A DNA stretch of 64,000 nt from Blastopirellula sediminis (GCF_020966755.1 NZ_JAJKFT010000010.1:1762720-1826719); one strand, 5' to 3'. Positions 17,204 to 26,798 are shown, counted from the stretch's first letter. The notes: generated by a model not told the origin, from the letters alone. Made by a program: numbers and translations.

Positions 17204-19101
17204 CAGAGTTCCTCCAAGATTTCTCGAAGGCGTGCTCTGGGCCATCCGCCGCCGACCTCGGCGACAACGTGCTCCAGCAACGAGCGTCTGCCCTGCCAGT
17301 TCGTTTCTTCCAGCAGAATTCGCAGCACTTCCTCAGCTCGACTTCCAATCGCCTCCGGCATGTTGAAGACGTTGAGCATGACCCGACCGGGTTCTGCTCC
17401 AAACGAAGCGAACGACACAGGCTTGAACTCAGCTCTGCCGTTACTTCGGATCAGTCGAATGATTTCGCTCGCGAAGGCGTCTGTCAGAGCAATGCTTGTG
17501 TGCGTGGAAACGATGACGTGAGCGGCGGTTGTGCGCAGGATGTTATCGTCGACGATGTCGATGATCTCGCGTTTCCATGAGTCGTTGAAATGGGTTTCCG
17601 GCTCGTCGAGCAGAAGAAGACTACCGTGACGACCGCTGAGCAATAACAACAGCGACATTCGTCCGAGCAGCATTTGCTCGCCATCGCTCAGGTCTTCCCA
17701 TGTCACAACGACATCATCTAGTTCGCCGTCGATGGCTTCCATTTTGGTGATGCGGCGAATTGTAACCGTCACATCATCTAGCAAGCGCGCATTGTGCCAA
17801 GAGTGCAGCGTTTGAAAGATTTCCCAGCGGGCACGCTCGGGATCGAGATTGCCGTGCTTATTGGGGGTAAGGCGGCAAAGCGTTCGAACTACCGCTTGAG
17901 CGCCCGATGTTGAACCTTCCACCCGATTGACAACTTCCTGAACTTGAATCGGGATGTCTCGATCACCGTAGACTGCCGCGATCTTGTCGGAGAGTGTGAT
18001 AGTTCGTGGTCCGAGATAGATCACCATCTGCATTCGCCCCAGCGGCTGCCGAATCACTTCTTCGGCAAGTGCACACAGCACAAGTTGTTGTGCGTGAGTT
18101 TCCGCATTCAGCTTGTCTGGGCTCGGGCGGTACTCCATGCTCAAGTGTGTCGGATACCACCAGTCTGCGTAATTCAGTAGTGATCTGGCTGTCTTCTCGC
18201 TGACCACGTCACTTGGTGGCTGTGTCGCGATTTGTTCTGCCAGTTCATGTCGCCACACTTCTTCCAACTCGTTGCTGGCGAGTCGAGGCATTTCGCTTGA
18301 AGCCTGAGTGAGGCTTACGGCAAGGGCCGCCAGCTTGAGGGCGATTGGCTTCAGCAGTTGGCAGTGAGATTCACCGGTCTGAGTACTAGGGTCGGTAAAC
18401 TTGCGCAGTTCGCCGCGTTCGCTTTGCCCCACATGATCCTCCGGCAACGCAAGTTCCCGATGAACGTCCCAGCCACGGGGGCGTTCGTCATCGCTGACAA
18501 CAGAAATAATTTCATTCAGGTCCTGATCCGGAAGGTCGGGCTCACGAACACGGTCCCAGACTGCCAGGGAGCCGGATGTGTAGACCAGCAACGGATCGGG
18601 TAGGCTGGCTCGCACCTGTCCATTGCCCTGCAATTTGTCGGAGGGAACGAGCCCACTCATCTGCTCGGGAGTGTTCGGATTGGCATACGGTTTCAACCAC
18701 TCGATCCAGCCATTCCAGTCCCCATGATCTGCTTCGTTCAATGGTGACATCGCAGCAAAAAAGAAACCGTCAGAAACCGACTGTCCTTCATGATGAAAGA
18801 TGCAGGTCCGATCGCCATCTTTTCGATTAGGTAACGGTAAGTCATAGACCAGCGTAACGGGAAAAGGAAACGGCGTGCGAGAGTTGATCAGGTCTCTGTT
18901 GACTCCTTCCAGCCAGCGGAAGGTTTCATACAACGCTCTCAGCAGGCTACTCTTTCCGGTGCCATTCAAACCGACGACGAAGTGCAGGTCACCAACACGC
19001 ATCAGCTTTTCATGCTCACGAAAGATGCGTTCGCGGTCGAAGTGGACTCGCAGGTCGGTCAGGACACCGTAGTTCGAAATGTGGAGATACCGGAGCCGCA
19101 T
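17203..19101 (-). CDS. AAA/ABC-type ATPase of the OLD/PtuA kind, RM-associated
   Basis: 632 residues. N-terminal RLRYLHISNYGVLTDLRVHF strand pair typical of SMC/RecF-like AAA_15/21 ATPases; Walker A GLNGTGKS at 44-51; ABC signature-like LSDGEQ at about 471-476; Walker B LLLLDEPETH at 495-504; H-loop STH at 532-534. About 420 residues lie between the Walker motifs, without an obvious coiled coil. No TOPRIM domain, so not a full OLD protein. Starts 3 bp after hsdS and is fused by TGATG to the HNH gene. Type I loci with an extra AAA ATPase are a described arrangement ('restriction system-associated AAA family ATPase'); with HNH it resembles Septu. Likely sensor/motor controlling the HNH nuclease. 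Confidence 0.85.
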   Translation of the reverse strand: MRLRYLHISNYGVLTDLRVHFDRERIFREHEKLMRVGDLHFVVGLNGTGKSSLLRALYETFRWLEGVNRDLINSRTPFPFPVTLVYDLPLPNRKDGDRTCIFHHEGQSVSDGFFFAAMSPLNEADHGDWNGWIEWLKPYANPNTPEQMSGLVPSDKLQGNGQVRASLPDPLLVYTSGSLAVWDRVREPDLPDQDLNEIISVVSDDERPRGWDVHRELALPEDHVGQSERGELRKFTDPSTQTGESHCQLLKPIALKLAALAVSLTQASSEMPRLASNELEEVWRHELAEQIATQPPSDVVSEKTARSLLNYADWWYPTHLSMEYRPSPDKLNAETHAQQLVLCALAEEVIRQPLGRMQMVIYLGPRTITLSDKIAAVYGDRDIPIQVQEVVNRVEGSTSGAQAVVRTLCRLTPNKHGNLDPERARWEIFQTLHSWHNARLLDDVTVTIRRITKMEAIDGELDDVVVTWEDLSDGEQMLLGRMSLLLLLSGRHGSLLLLDEPETHFNDSWKREIIDIVDDNILRTTAAHVIVSTHTSIALTDAFASEIIRLIRSNGRAEFKPVSFASFGAEPGRVMLNVFNMPEAIGSRAEEVLRILLEETNWQGRRSLLEHVVAEVGGGWPRARLREILEEL

Positions 19102-19104
19102 GGT

Positions 19105-21021
19105 TCACTCGTCTCCCTTCTTTACGTACACTCCACCCTCAAGCGACGGTGGTGGAAGGCTTTTGCCTTTCTCGATCGAAACTGTTTTACCAAGCTCACC
19201 ATCCGGACCGATCTCTTGGTACAGGCCGGAAACGGGAGCCAGGTTTCCAGCGCTAAGCCGTTCCGACGTCGCGGCGATCTTTTCGGAAAGTGTCAGTTGA
19301 TCAGTTAGCGTTTCATGAAACACTCGGCCCTGTCGGGACATACGGTCGAGTTCTGTCATTCGCACTTCATCAGCTTCGGAATCGGTTTTCACAGCTTGTT
19401 TGTTGTTCTTCGGCAGGCGATAGGCGTTGCCGAAGGCGACATCAATGCTGCCGCCAGCACCAGCCCGCCGGCTAATGGATTTGACCAGGCCGCGAGCGGT
19501 CAACACGTCGAGGTGGCGTCGGACGGTTGCGACCGAGAGCTTGTCGAGCGGCTCGACCAACGAATCCGTCAACGTCGACAAGGTGAACGTGCCGGCGCTG
19601 GCATCGAGTTCAAGCGATTGAATTTGGCGGAGTAGTTCATGCTGTTCCCGATTGAGGTCTTCGTGCCGATCGTCCTGATCTTTCGCTTTGACTTCGATTT
19701 TGGTGTCAGCGACGGTCAGTTTGACGCCTGCTTCATGTAGCCATTTGTCACGTTTCGCCGCCTCCTGTTCGAGCAATTCACGATTGGCTTCCCGCCATTC
19801 AGCTGTCAGTTCGCCGCTGAAAGCGTGCGCGAGAAGTGATCTGTTCAATTTCAAGTCAATACATTGTGATTCGTACATCAGCGACCGCTTCAAGTCATCT
19901 ATTTCTCTAACGACCTCAATGAATCGCAATTGTCGATCTCGTGGAACCGCCGGAATTGCTAAACCCTTAAGACCTTGAGTGTTGATGTTGAATTGCCCAG
20001 CTGACGTCTTCGACTGTCGCATGACGTCTCGTCGGCCAATCGGTGTGCGGAGATACGAAGCAACAAACTCGGGTTCAAACGAATCCTCCTTCAAACGAAG
20101 TCTTATGAGATACGAAGCGAAAATGACTTCTTGCTCGTTCAATCCAGCTTCATTAGCGAGCTGACGATTGAAGACAGCACTTCGACCCACATACTCAGGA
20201 TTTCCATTGGTCCGTACGAAAAGCATGTCGTGATCGCTAAGAAAGTATTTCTTAGCCTCTGCTTCTGAGAGTGGAACTGTTACTAGTTCATCGTAGGAAA
20301 CAGTGTCGCCAACTACGTTTGGAATCCTGAGTGTTGTGTACCCCGTTTCGGCGGATGCAGTAGACGTTCCATACTGAATTTCGCTCGTAATGGCTCCAAG
20401 TCGCACGTACTGCACTTCCGAAAGCTCTTCGCCGAACATGTCATGGAAGATGGCGGGGATAAGATCGGCAGTGAGGCCGTAGGCCTGCTGGCGGAGTTGT
20501 CGGATGTCACGCGCCTCGTCCAGAGTCTCCACAATTCGCCGCTGCTCACTCAGCGTAGGAAGTGGAATGGGGAACGTCGACAGCGCGCGTGCGTCAACCG
20601 CAGCTTGATTTACCCATTGTTTGCCCCGTCGCCCCGAGAATCCCATGCCCCAGTAGAAGTGAAGCACTCGCGCGAGGAACTTGGGATCGACCACCTCAGG
20701 ATTGACGCGCAACCGCGTCATGTGATTGGACAAGACCCAATCGCCATCAAGATCAAAGAATGCGGTTTTGCCAACAAGCTCTGGGCTGTTGGTGTTATTG
20801 AAAATCACGTCACCAGGCGTCACGGAATACTTCGTAAGCTCAGCCTCCGACGCGTCGACGCGTTTCACTGTCTCAAGTGAAAGCTCGCCATTCCTATCCA
20901 CGTTGTTTGTTCTTAGCTGAGCAATGCCAACGTCACCATCTCCAGGATCACGTGCGAAACCAGGTTGGACATCAGTAAGCAACTGCGACAGACGGGCTAC
21001 CGGCCATTCGGTGCGAAACAT
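19105..21021 (-). CDS. hsdS: Type I restriction-modification specificity subunit HsdS, extended
   Basis: 638 residues, against about 400-460 for usual HsdS. Two target-recognition half-domains: residues 1-175 (PVARLSQLLTDVQPG..., ending LPTLSEQRRIVETLDEAR) and 205-390 (VRLGAITSEIQYGTS..., ending IPAVPRDRQLRFIEVVREIDDLKRS), each followed by the conserved spacer helix. The extra C-terminal 230 residues contain a charged helix and at about 455-535 a winged-helix-like segment (LLRQIQSLE..LSVATVRRHLDVLTARGLVKSISRRAGAGG), then a tail. DNA sequence recognised is unknown. ATG overlaps the hsdM TGA by one base. Confidence 0.92.
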   Translation of the reverse strand: MFRTEWPVARLSQLLTDVQPGFARDPGDGDVGIAQLRTNNVDRNGELSLETVKRVDASEAELTKYSVTPGDVIFNNTNSPELVGKTAFFDLDGDWVLSNHMTRLRVNPEVVDPKFLARVLHFYWGMGFSGRRGKQWVNQAAVDARALSTFPIPLPTLSEQRRIVETLDEARDIRQLRQQAYGLTADLIPAIFHDMFGEELSEVQYVRLGAITSEIQYGTSTASAETGYTTLRIPNVVGDTVSYDELVTVPLSEAEAKKYFLSDHDMLFVRTNGNPEYVGRSAVFNRQLANEAGLNEQEVIFASYLIRLRLKEDSFEPEFVASYLRTPIGRRDVMRQSKTSAGQFNINTQGLKGLAIPAVPRDRQLRFIEVVREIDDLKRSLMYESQCIDLKLNRSLLAHAFSGELTAEWREANRELLEQEAAKRDKWLHEAGVKLTVADTKIEVKAKDQDDRHEDLNREQHELLRQIQSLELDASAGTFTLSTLTDSLVEPLDKLSVATVRRHLDVLTARGLVKSISRRAGAGGSIDVAFGNAYRLPKNNKQAVKTDSEADEVRMTELDRMSRQGRVFHETLTDQLTLSEKIAATSERLSAGNLAPVSGLYQEIGPDGELGKTVSIEKGKSLPPPSLEGGVYVKKGDE

Positions 21022-23504
21022 CAGGCCCCACCTCCGACCATCTTGAGTAAATCGCTGAGCTTATCACCTATTCTCTTGTGGACGTTGTCAAGCTCTTCAA
21101 TGAGTTCTGAGGGGGGGCGGAAATCTTCTGGGTCGTAAACGAATGGTTTATGTCTACCCGCCGACAGGTTGAGATCGGCCGCCTCGATACAATCGGGATC
21201 GAGCAGTTCCACGAAGTCATCTTTGACTGTTCCGTCGTCGTTGAACGCCTCTAGCTTCTCAATAAGAAACTTCAGGTACTCTGGATCGACTAGACCGTCG
21301 TCATCGTGCGTTGGCTTCTTGATCTCCTTTTCCGTTTCAGGATCGGCTCCCCATGTGTCGAGCTTTGCCCATGCACGGACGGGCGTGATCCAAGCGAGCA
21401 CATCCGATGGGGCTTCTTCGTGTTCGGTCGACTTCTGCGGCTTCTCATCGTGTGTTGTGACATCGACACTGCGGAGCCAGATGTCATAACCATCCAACCT
21501 CGCAAAACACTTCAAGATTCCGTTGAGTGATTCCTCGGCAACGTCATAATCCTGCGGCTCTTCTGGCTTCGACTTGTCTTTGGATGCTGTCTCCAAGTTT
21601 GCCCGAGCGTCCTCGGATGCTGCATCCAGAGTCTGCTTCAATGCCTTGTAACCGAACTCGTCGTATTCGCGGTCCAGAACCTTCTTCTCGCGTATCTGCT
21701 TATTCAGATCGCTGGTCAACTTTCGTAATCGCTTGTTCAGCTCTTTTGCGGCATTCTCCCGCTTTTTGGCTTTTGCTTTGGCCTTCGCACCAGTCGCCCA
21801 CGCATGTTTCACAAACTGAGACGTCAGGGCGTCGATTAGCGCTCGACCCTCAGTACAGACGACTTCGGTCATTTCCTCGGGATCGCGCGGCAGATCAGCA
21901 AAGATTTCATGCAACCCGAGCGCGTGACCCTTTTGCGATTCTTCTTCGGGGAAGATAAGCAGGAAATCATCGTCGATGACACGCCAGCGTTCTCTCCAGT
22001 ATTCAGGCTGGTGGTAGGTTGTGGCCTCGGCCGCTTCACGCAGGCCAGCGATGTCTGAGCCCTGAAGCACCTCAAACCACTTTTGAAACTTTTCACTCGC
22101 GTCGTATAGGTCGTTATTCTGTCCCTGACGTTTGTTGCGTTTCTGATCGAGCGTGAACGCTTCTTCGGCGATCTCGTAAAACCAGACCTCTTTCGTCCGA
22201 GGCTCGCGGCCCGCCAGCGCCTCGTCGCCGACCTTCTGGAAGATCAGGATCGACGTTTTCACGCCTGAGTACGGATTGAAGACCCCACCGGGGAGTGAAA
22301 CGACGCCTTCCAGTGTATGCTCAAACAATAACTTGCGGCGAAGTTCCTTGTGAGCGTTTGTTGAACCAAACAGTACGCCATCTGGGACGACCACTGCACA
22401 ACGGCCACCGACTCGCAACAGGTCCAGCATCATCCAGACATAGAGCAGCTCGCTCTTGGTTGTCAGCGGCTTCTTGCCTTTGAACTCCACTCGGTTTCGA
22501 TTCGTTGAAAGATCACCCTGATCGACGGTCCCCGTGTAGGGAGGATTCGCAAGAACAAAGTCGAATGTGTCGCTCAGATCATCCGGCATCCGTTTGGAGA
22601 GGCTATCCAGCTGGTCGATCTTGGGGAAATCCAGATCGTGGAGGATCATGTTCATCCACGCGATGCGGACCATCGTGCGATCGTTGTCGTAGCCGAAGAA
22701 GCATTCGTTCGGATCGAGTTCTTCAGGTAGCGTTGCAAACAAACGATGCGGCGTGCCGTCCCATTCCAGACGCAATAGTTCCTTGTCCGTCTTGTTCTTC
22801 TTCCAGTGGATCAGTGTGTTGACGAGAAACCCGCCTGTGCCACACGCAGGATCGAGGATTCGAGTCGGCCGTCCATTGGTGATGGGCGGTGGATCAAGCA
22901 CCTCGATCATGAATCGAATGATGTGCCGTGGCGTGCGAAACTGCCCGTTTTTTCCGGCCGTTTGAATCTCGCCGAGCAGGTACTCGAAGATGTCACCCAT
23001 GATGTCGGCGTTGGCTCCGCCGATCTGGTTGAACAATTCGTGTATCGCCTGAACCGCTCGTGTGAGGGTGTCGGTCTTGTTTGGATCGAGCACGAAGTAA
23101 GCGTCATCTAATCGACCGGTAATCTTTTCCAGTGGATCATGGTTCGATGGATTATTCTCCTTCAGCCACTTCTCAAGCTGTCGCAGCCACGGGAAGACCG
23201 TATCGTTGAAAAGCTCGAACGTGGGATTCTGGCGAATGTACTCCCAGCGGCATACGTCGTAGTCGATCGTGACTGGCGTGTCGTCGTCATTCTTCAACAC
23301 GTGTCCTTGCGAGTCTTTGACTTCACGAAGTCCATAGATGGTTGGCTTACCATCTTCGACACGTTTCTGATCGAAGTGTTCGAGTTGTCTCAGGAACAGC
23401 AGATACGTGATCTGTTCGATGGCAACCAACGGGTTGGTCATCCCGGCTGCCCAGAACATGGTCCACAGACTGTGGACTTTGCTGCGGAGTTGTGGTGAAA
23501 GCAT
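21021..23504 (-). CDS. hsdM: Type I restriction-modification DNA methyltransferase subunit HsdM
   Basis: 827 residues. HsdM N-terminal helical domain 1-160; N6-adenine methylase domain with SAM motif DPACGTGGF at 218-226 and catalytic NPPY at 320-323. The C-terminal 270 residues are beyond the normal 500-550 length and contain a very charged Lys/Glu/Ala coiled-coil-like stretch (about 575-660, KAKAKAKKRENAAKELNKRL and on) and an acidic segment. Methylates adenine in the host site and forms M2S(R2) with HsdS and HsdR. Starts 8 bp after the hsdR stop; ends overlapping hsdS. Confidence 0.95.
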   Translation of the reverse strand: MLSPQLRSKVHSLWTMFWAAGMTNPLVAIEQITYLLFLRQLEHFDQKRVEDGKPTIYGLREVKDSQGHVLKNDDDTPVTIDYDVCRWEYIRQNPTFELFNDTVFPWLRQLEKWLKENNPSNHDPLEKITGRLDDAYFVLDPNKTDTLTRAVQAIHELFNQIGGANADIMGDIFEYLLGEIQTAGKNGQFRTPRHIIRFMIEVLDPPPITNGRPTRILDPACGTGGFLVNTLIHWKKNKTDKELLRLEWDGTPHRLFATLPEELDPNECFFGYDNDRTMVRIAWMNMILHDLDFPKIDQLDSLSKRMPDDLSDTFDFVLANPPYTGTVDQGDLSTNRNRVEFKGKKPLTTKSELLYVWMMLDLLRVGGRCAVVVPDGVLFGSTNAHKELRRKLLFEHTLEGVVSLPGGVFNPYSGVKTSILIFQKVGDEALAGREPRTKEVWFYEIAEEAFTLDQKRNKRQGQNNDLYDASEKFQKWFEVLQGSDIAGLREAAEATTYHQPEYWRERWRVIDDDFLLIFPEEESQKGHALGLHEIFADLPRDPEEMTEVVCTEGRALIDALTSQFVKHAWATGAKAKAKAKKRENAAKELNKRLRKLTSDLNKQIREKKVLDREYDEFGYKALKQTLDAASEDARANLETASKDKSKPEEPQDYDVAEESLNGILKCFARLDGYDIWLRSVDVTTHDEKPQKSTEHEEAPSDVLAWITPVRAWAKLDTWGADPETEKEIKKPTHDDDGLVDPEYLKFLIEKLEAFNDDGTVKDDFVELLDPDCIEAADLNLSAGRHKPFVYDPEDFRPPSELIEELDNVHKRIGDKLSDLLKMVGGGA

Positions 23505-23512
23505 GAGTGTCC

Positions 23513-26248
23513 TTACGCGGCTAAATCGGCAACGAGTGCCAGTATTTCATTGAGTTGTTGGGGGCTGAATAGCTTCCGTGGGTCGCCAATCCTATTCAGC
23601 GGCGGTTGATTGAAATCTTCAATTGAAGTGATTGCTGGACGGCTCAGCACGAATTGCCGTAGCGTCCTGATAAACATCAGTTGTGTCGCGTTGAGCCGCT
23701 GATTGGATGCAATCCATTTGTCGAATGCCTCTGAAACCTGCTTTTCCCTTGAAGGCAACGCCGCGACTCCGAGGATGTGACTCAGAAACCCCTTCAAGTC
23801 GGCATCAGGAAACTCATAGGCTTCGCGGAGACGATCCTCGGTAATAAACAGGTCTGGCCGCTCCAGCAGGCTCGCGATGGAATTCAGCTCTTCTTCGGTG
23901 AGTTCCTCACCATCGCGCAGTTTTTGTAATGCGGGACTTTGTTCTGTCAGATCGAGAATGTAGGCTTCTACCTGCTGACGGTACGTTTCGACAAAAGCGC
24001 CTTCGCCAGAAGGGCCAAAAACGATCCAGTGCCGATCTCGTATGTAATCGCGAACCGATAGCTTGATCATTTGGCCCCCGCCACGACGTCGTGACCGGAA
24101 TCGCATCAGTGGTGTAAACACCTCTTGAATGCGTCGAAGTCGTTCCCAATTCAGTCCCTCCCAGTATTTGTCGGCAGTGACTTCGTCTAGCACATCCAGT
24201 ACAGCGCGAACTTCAGGAATGTCTCTTGGGAGTAGCGACAGGTCCTCACGCACACGATTGCTGAGCCTTGCGACTTCGCCTTCGTCTGAGCTCAGCTGAG
24301 CAATGATCAATTTCTCGGTAGTCCGCTCGAATTGTAGCATGACGTAACTGAAGGCGGTCGAGAAACGCAACAGCGGAGCGATAGTCAGCGAAAGACGTTG
24401 GTGCTTCGCTTCGTCCATTGGCAGCCATCCATCGGCGGACATGATCAGCTGTTCGATCTCGTCGGTATGCGGAGCGACGTTGATGTTGTCCAGCGGTAGC
24501 GCGCGGAGTATTGCCTGAAGGGAGGCAAGCTCTTGGTTTGCCGATTCCATCTGATCTCGGCCGGCAAGTATTTCAAGAGCTTCCAGCCGGAGCCGAAAGA
24601 TGCCGGTCGGCAACGGTTCGACCGGCTCGCTATCCTCGCCCCCTTCCGTGTTGACCTGCCAATAGGCGAAGTTGTCCCAATGGTCGATGATCAGAAAATC
24701 CTTCTTCTCCTCGCCCGAGACAGGGTCGGTCCACGTTCGCGTCCCTCGGCCGATCATCTGCCAGAATTTGACTTGACTAAACACTGGCTTGGCAAAAACG
24801 AGATTACGAATTGCGGGGACGTCAATCCCGGTATCCAGCATGTCGACAGAAATCGCGACTCGCGGGAAACCACGGTTCTTGAAGTCATCAAGTGTCTTTT
24901 CAGCACGCTCCATGTGGCTATCAATGACCTTCGCCAGCCCTCGACGTTGTAAGTCGGGATAGAGCCTGTTGAAACTCTGATAGATTTCCAGCGCGTGGTT
25001 GTGGCTCACAGCAAAGATAATTGTTTTTGCGGGCAATGTCCCTGAGGCATCCTTGATCGACACGTCCATGAACTCTCTCACGATGGCGTCATTCGTGCCG
25101 GTGTTCGTGACGCGCCGCTCGAAGTCAGTGCCGTCGAAATCCAATTCAGATGGATCAATGCCCTGCTCCCTTAGTTGAGCTTCGACCTCCGGAGGCAACA
25201 ATCCTGGCTTCAAACCTTCGACTTGGAATTGAGTCTTGGCGACGTGTATAGGACGATACGGGACGAGGTATTTGTCCTTTATCGCCTCCTCGAGGCCGTA
25301 GTAGAAGGATGGTAAACCGTCCTCGCATTCAAACAGCTCAAACGTGTTATGGTCGATGAAGTCAGTCGGGGTTGCAGTAAGGCCGACGTGGATAGCGTCG
25401 AAATGATCGGGGATCGCACGGTATCGGTTGTAAATCGAGCGGTGACTTTCATCAAAGATGATCAGGTCGAAGAATCCGGGAGAGAGACGCTGGTAAGCGG
25501 TCATCATTCCGGGATAAGTCGATGCAAGAATCCGAGCAGCGGGATCGACGTTGCCTGCCTCAATCCAGTCGCGGGGCACGTTCGGAAGATGCTCTTTGAA
25601 CGCATCGAGTGCTTGCTTCACCAATTCGCGGCGGTCAGCGAGAAACAAGACTTTTTGAATCCACTGGCAGCGAGAAAGTAAGTCGACAAGGCCAATGATG
25701 GTTCGGGTCTTGCCAGTTCCAGTGGCCATGACCAGGAGGAAGCGGCGACGAGCGGCTTCGATTCGCTCGGCTACGGTTCGAATCGCTTGGATTTGATAGC
25801 CTCGGCCGGCGATCCCTTCAGAGATGTCAGAATCTTCGGTCGGCGTCCGAAACTTCCTTAGGTGGTGAAGGCGTTCCAAGTCGTCCTGCGTGAAGAAACC
25901 GCTGACCTTTCTCACGGGGTAAAGAGAGCGATCGTGAAACCAAATTTCATTTCCGTTGGCAAGAAAGATGTATGGCTCGATGCCTTCCTTCTGCAAGACC
26001 CGATCGGCATAGTCCGAAGCCTGCCGCTCTCCTTCAAGAGCGTTGCGACTGCTCCGCTTGGCTTCAACTATCGCGAGAGGTTGTTTGCGGCTGTTTGTCA
26101 GCGCGTAGTCTGCAAACTCATTGCCGCTTTCGTGGACATCCCCAGCGAGCAAGTACTCCTCGACCGTGCGCTGATTTGCGGCCATCCAGCCCGCCTTACG
26201 CAGCTGTACGTCAATCTTCCTCGCCCGTGTTGTTGCCTCATTGTCCAC
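23513..26248 (-). CDS. hsdR: Type I restriction endonuclease subunit HsdR (EcoEI-like)
   Basis: 911 residues, GTG start with AGGA about 6 bases upstream. N-terminal PD-(D/E)xK nuclease: Asp 47 (EFADYAL) and EAK with Glu 62, Lys 64 (PLAIVEAKR). SF2 helicase: Walker A ATGTGKT 175-181, DESH box 266-269, TATP 291-294, and motif VI-like QMIGRGTRTW. C-terminal region fits the EcoEI-type R C-terminal domain. Translocates on unmodified DNA and cuts at a distance. Nuclease and motor residues are intact, so an active enzyme is expected. Confidence 0.95.
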   Translation of the reverse strand: MDNEATTRARKIDVQLRKAGWMAANQRTVEEYLLAGDVHESGNEFADYALTNSRKQPLAIVEAKRSSRNALEGERQASDYADRVLQKEGIEPYIFLANGNEIWFHDRSLYPVRKVSGFFTQDDLERLHHLRKFRTPTEDSDISEGIAGRGYQIQAIRTVAERIEAARRRFLLVMATGTGKTRTIIGLVDLLSRCQWIQKVLFLADRRELVKQALDAFKEHLPNVPRDWIEAGNVDPAARILASTYPGMMTAYQRLSPGFFDLIIFDESHRSIYNRYRAIPDHFDAIHVGLTATPTDFIDHNTFELFECEDGLPSFYYGLEEAIKDKYLVPYRPIHVAKTQFQVEGLKPGLLPPEVEAQLREQGIDPSELDFDGTDFERRVTNTGTNDAIVREFMDVSIKDASGTLPAKTIIFAVSHNHALEIYQSFNRLYPDLQRRGLAKVIDSHMERAEKTLDDFKNRGFPRVAISVDMLDTGIDVPAIRNLVFAKPVFSQVKFWQMIGRGTRTWTDPVSGEEKKDFLIIDHWDNFAYWQVNTEGGEDSEPVEPLPTGIFRLRLEALEILAGRDQMESANQELASLQAILRALPLDNINVAPHTDEIEQLIMSADGWLPMDEAKHQRLSLTIAPLLRFSTAFSYVMLQFERTTEKLIIAQLSSDEGEVARLSNRVREDLSLLPRDIPEVRAVLDVLDEVTADKYWEGLNWERLRRIQEVFTPLMRFRSRRRGGGQMIKLSVRDYIRDRHWIVFGPSGEGAFVETYRQQVEAYILDLTEQSPALQKLRDGEELTEEELNSIASLLERPDLFITEDRLREAYEFPDADLKGFLSHILGVAALPSREKQVSEAFDKWIASNQRLNATQLMFIRTLRQFVLSRPAITSIEDFNQPPLNRIGDPRKLFSPQQLNEILALVADLAA

Positions 26249-26275
26249 GGTTCCTGAACTCCGCTGAATTGCCGA

Positions 26276-26479
26276 TTACTTGGAGACTCGTTTCACTGGC
26301 TGACGCATTTTCTTGAGTAATTTCTCGATCTCTATTCTCTTGAACATCCGGTAATCGTTCACTGGATGACGGTATTCGGTGAGCTTGCCGTTGGCTCCCC
26401 ATGCTCGAATGGTGTTGGGGCATACCCCCAACAATTCAGCTGCTTCTCTGACGAGAACGAATTCGTCCTTCACCGTCAT
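26276..26479 (-). CDS. Small HTH DNA-binding protein (MerR/excisionase-like)
   Basis: 67 residues: VREAAELLGVCPNTIRAWGANGKLTEYRHPVNDYRMFKRIEIEKLLKK is a helix-turn-helix followed by a short wing, of the HTH_17 / excisionase kind. It heads the RM operon, 27 bp before hsdR. It may control expression of the restriction genes (a role played by C proteins elsewhere) or act as recombination directionality factor for island 1. Sequence alone does not choose between these. Confidence 0.8.
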   Translation of the reverse strand: MTVKDEFVLVREAAELLGVCPNTIRAWGANGKLTEYRHPVNDYRMFKRIEIEKLLKKMRQPVKRVSK

Positions 26480-26798
26480 ACCTTGGACCCGTTAGAGGCT
26501 CTATTGGCCGGCAATCTCACCTGCTCAAACCTTACCAGAGTGTTCAGCCCAAAACAATCGGCTCAGCCCCAAGGGTAGAGAGAGAACGTCAAGCATCTCC
26601 GGTTAGGCAAGACCTGTCGTCGCTAAATTGAAGCAAGAAACGCGTCAAGTATGTTGAGGCCCTTAGCTTATCTCGCGTGAGCCACCGATCGGCCCTTATA
26701 GCCCCGTCATCTCCGACGTTGTCCGGAGATCGCGGGGCTTTTTTGTTTCCTGGCGGGCCGGTGCTCGGCTCGCCGCAGGTTGCTTTGTGGAGGAGTTC
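26480..26798. promoter_or_regulatory. Divergent promoter region between RM operon and DUF1257 operon
   Basis: About 320 bp between the two divergent island operons; no gene. Contains the strong hairpin at 26700-26744 within the leader of the plus-strand operon. Individual -35/-10 boxes are not clear. Confidence 0.5.
26700..26744 (+). terminator. Strong intrinsic terminator / possible attenuator in operon leader
   Basis: AGCCCCG..ATCTCCG / CGGAGAT..CGGGGCT: two 7-bp stems separated by 2-nt bulges, then TTTTTT. It lies 55 bp upstream of the first ATG of the plus-strand operon, with no gene upstream to terminate on that strand. Confidence 0.7.

Noticed and set aside
17203-19101. Classification as OLD nuclease
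   Set aside because: No TOPRIM motif after the ATPase domain; the nuclease is on the separate HNH gene.
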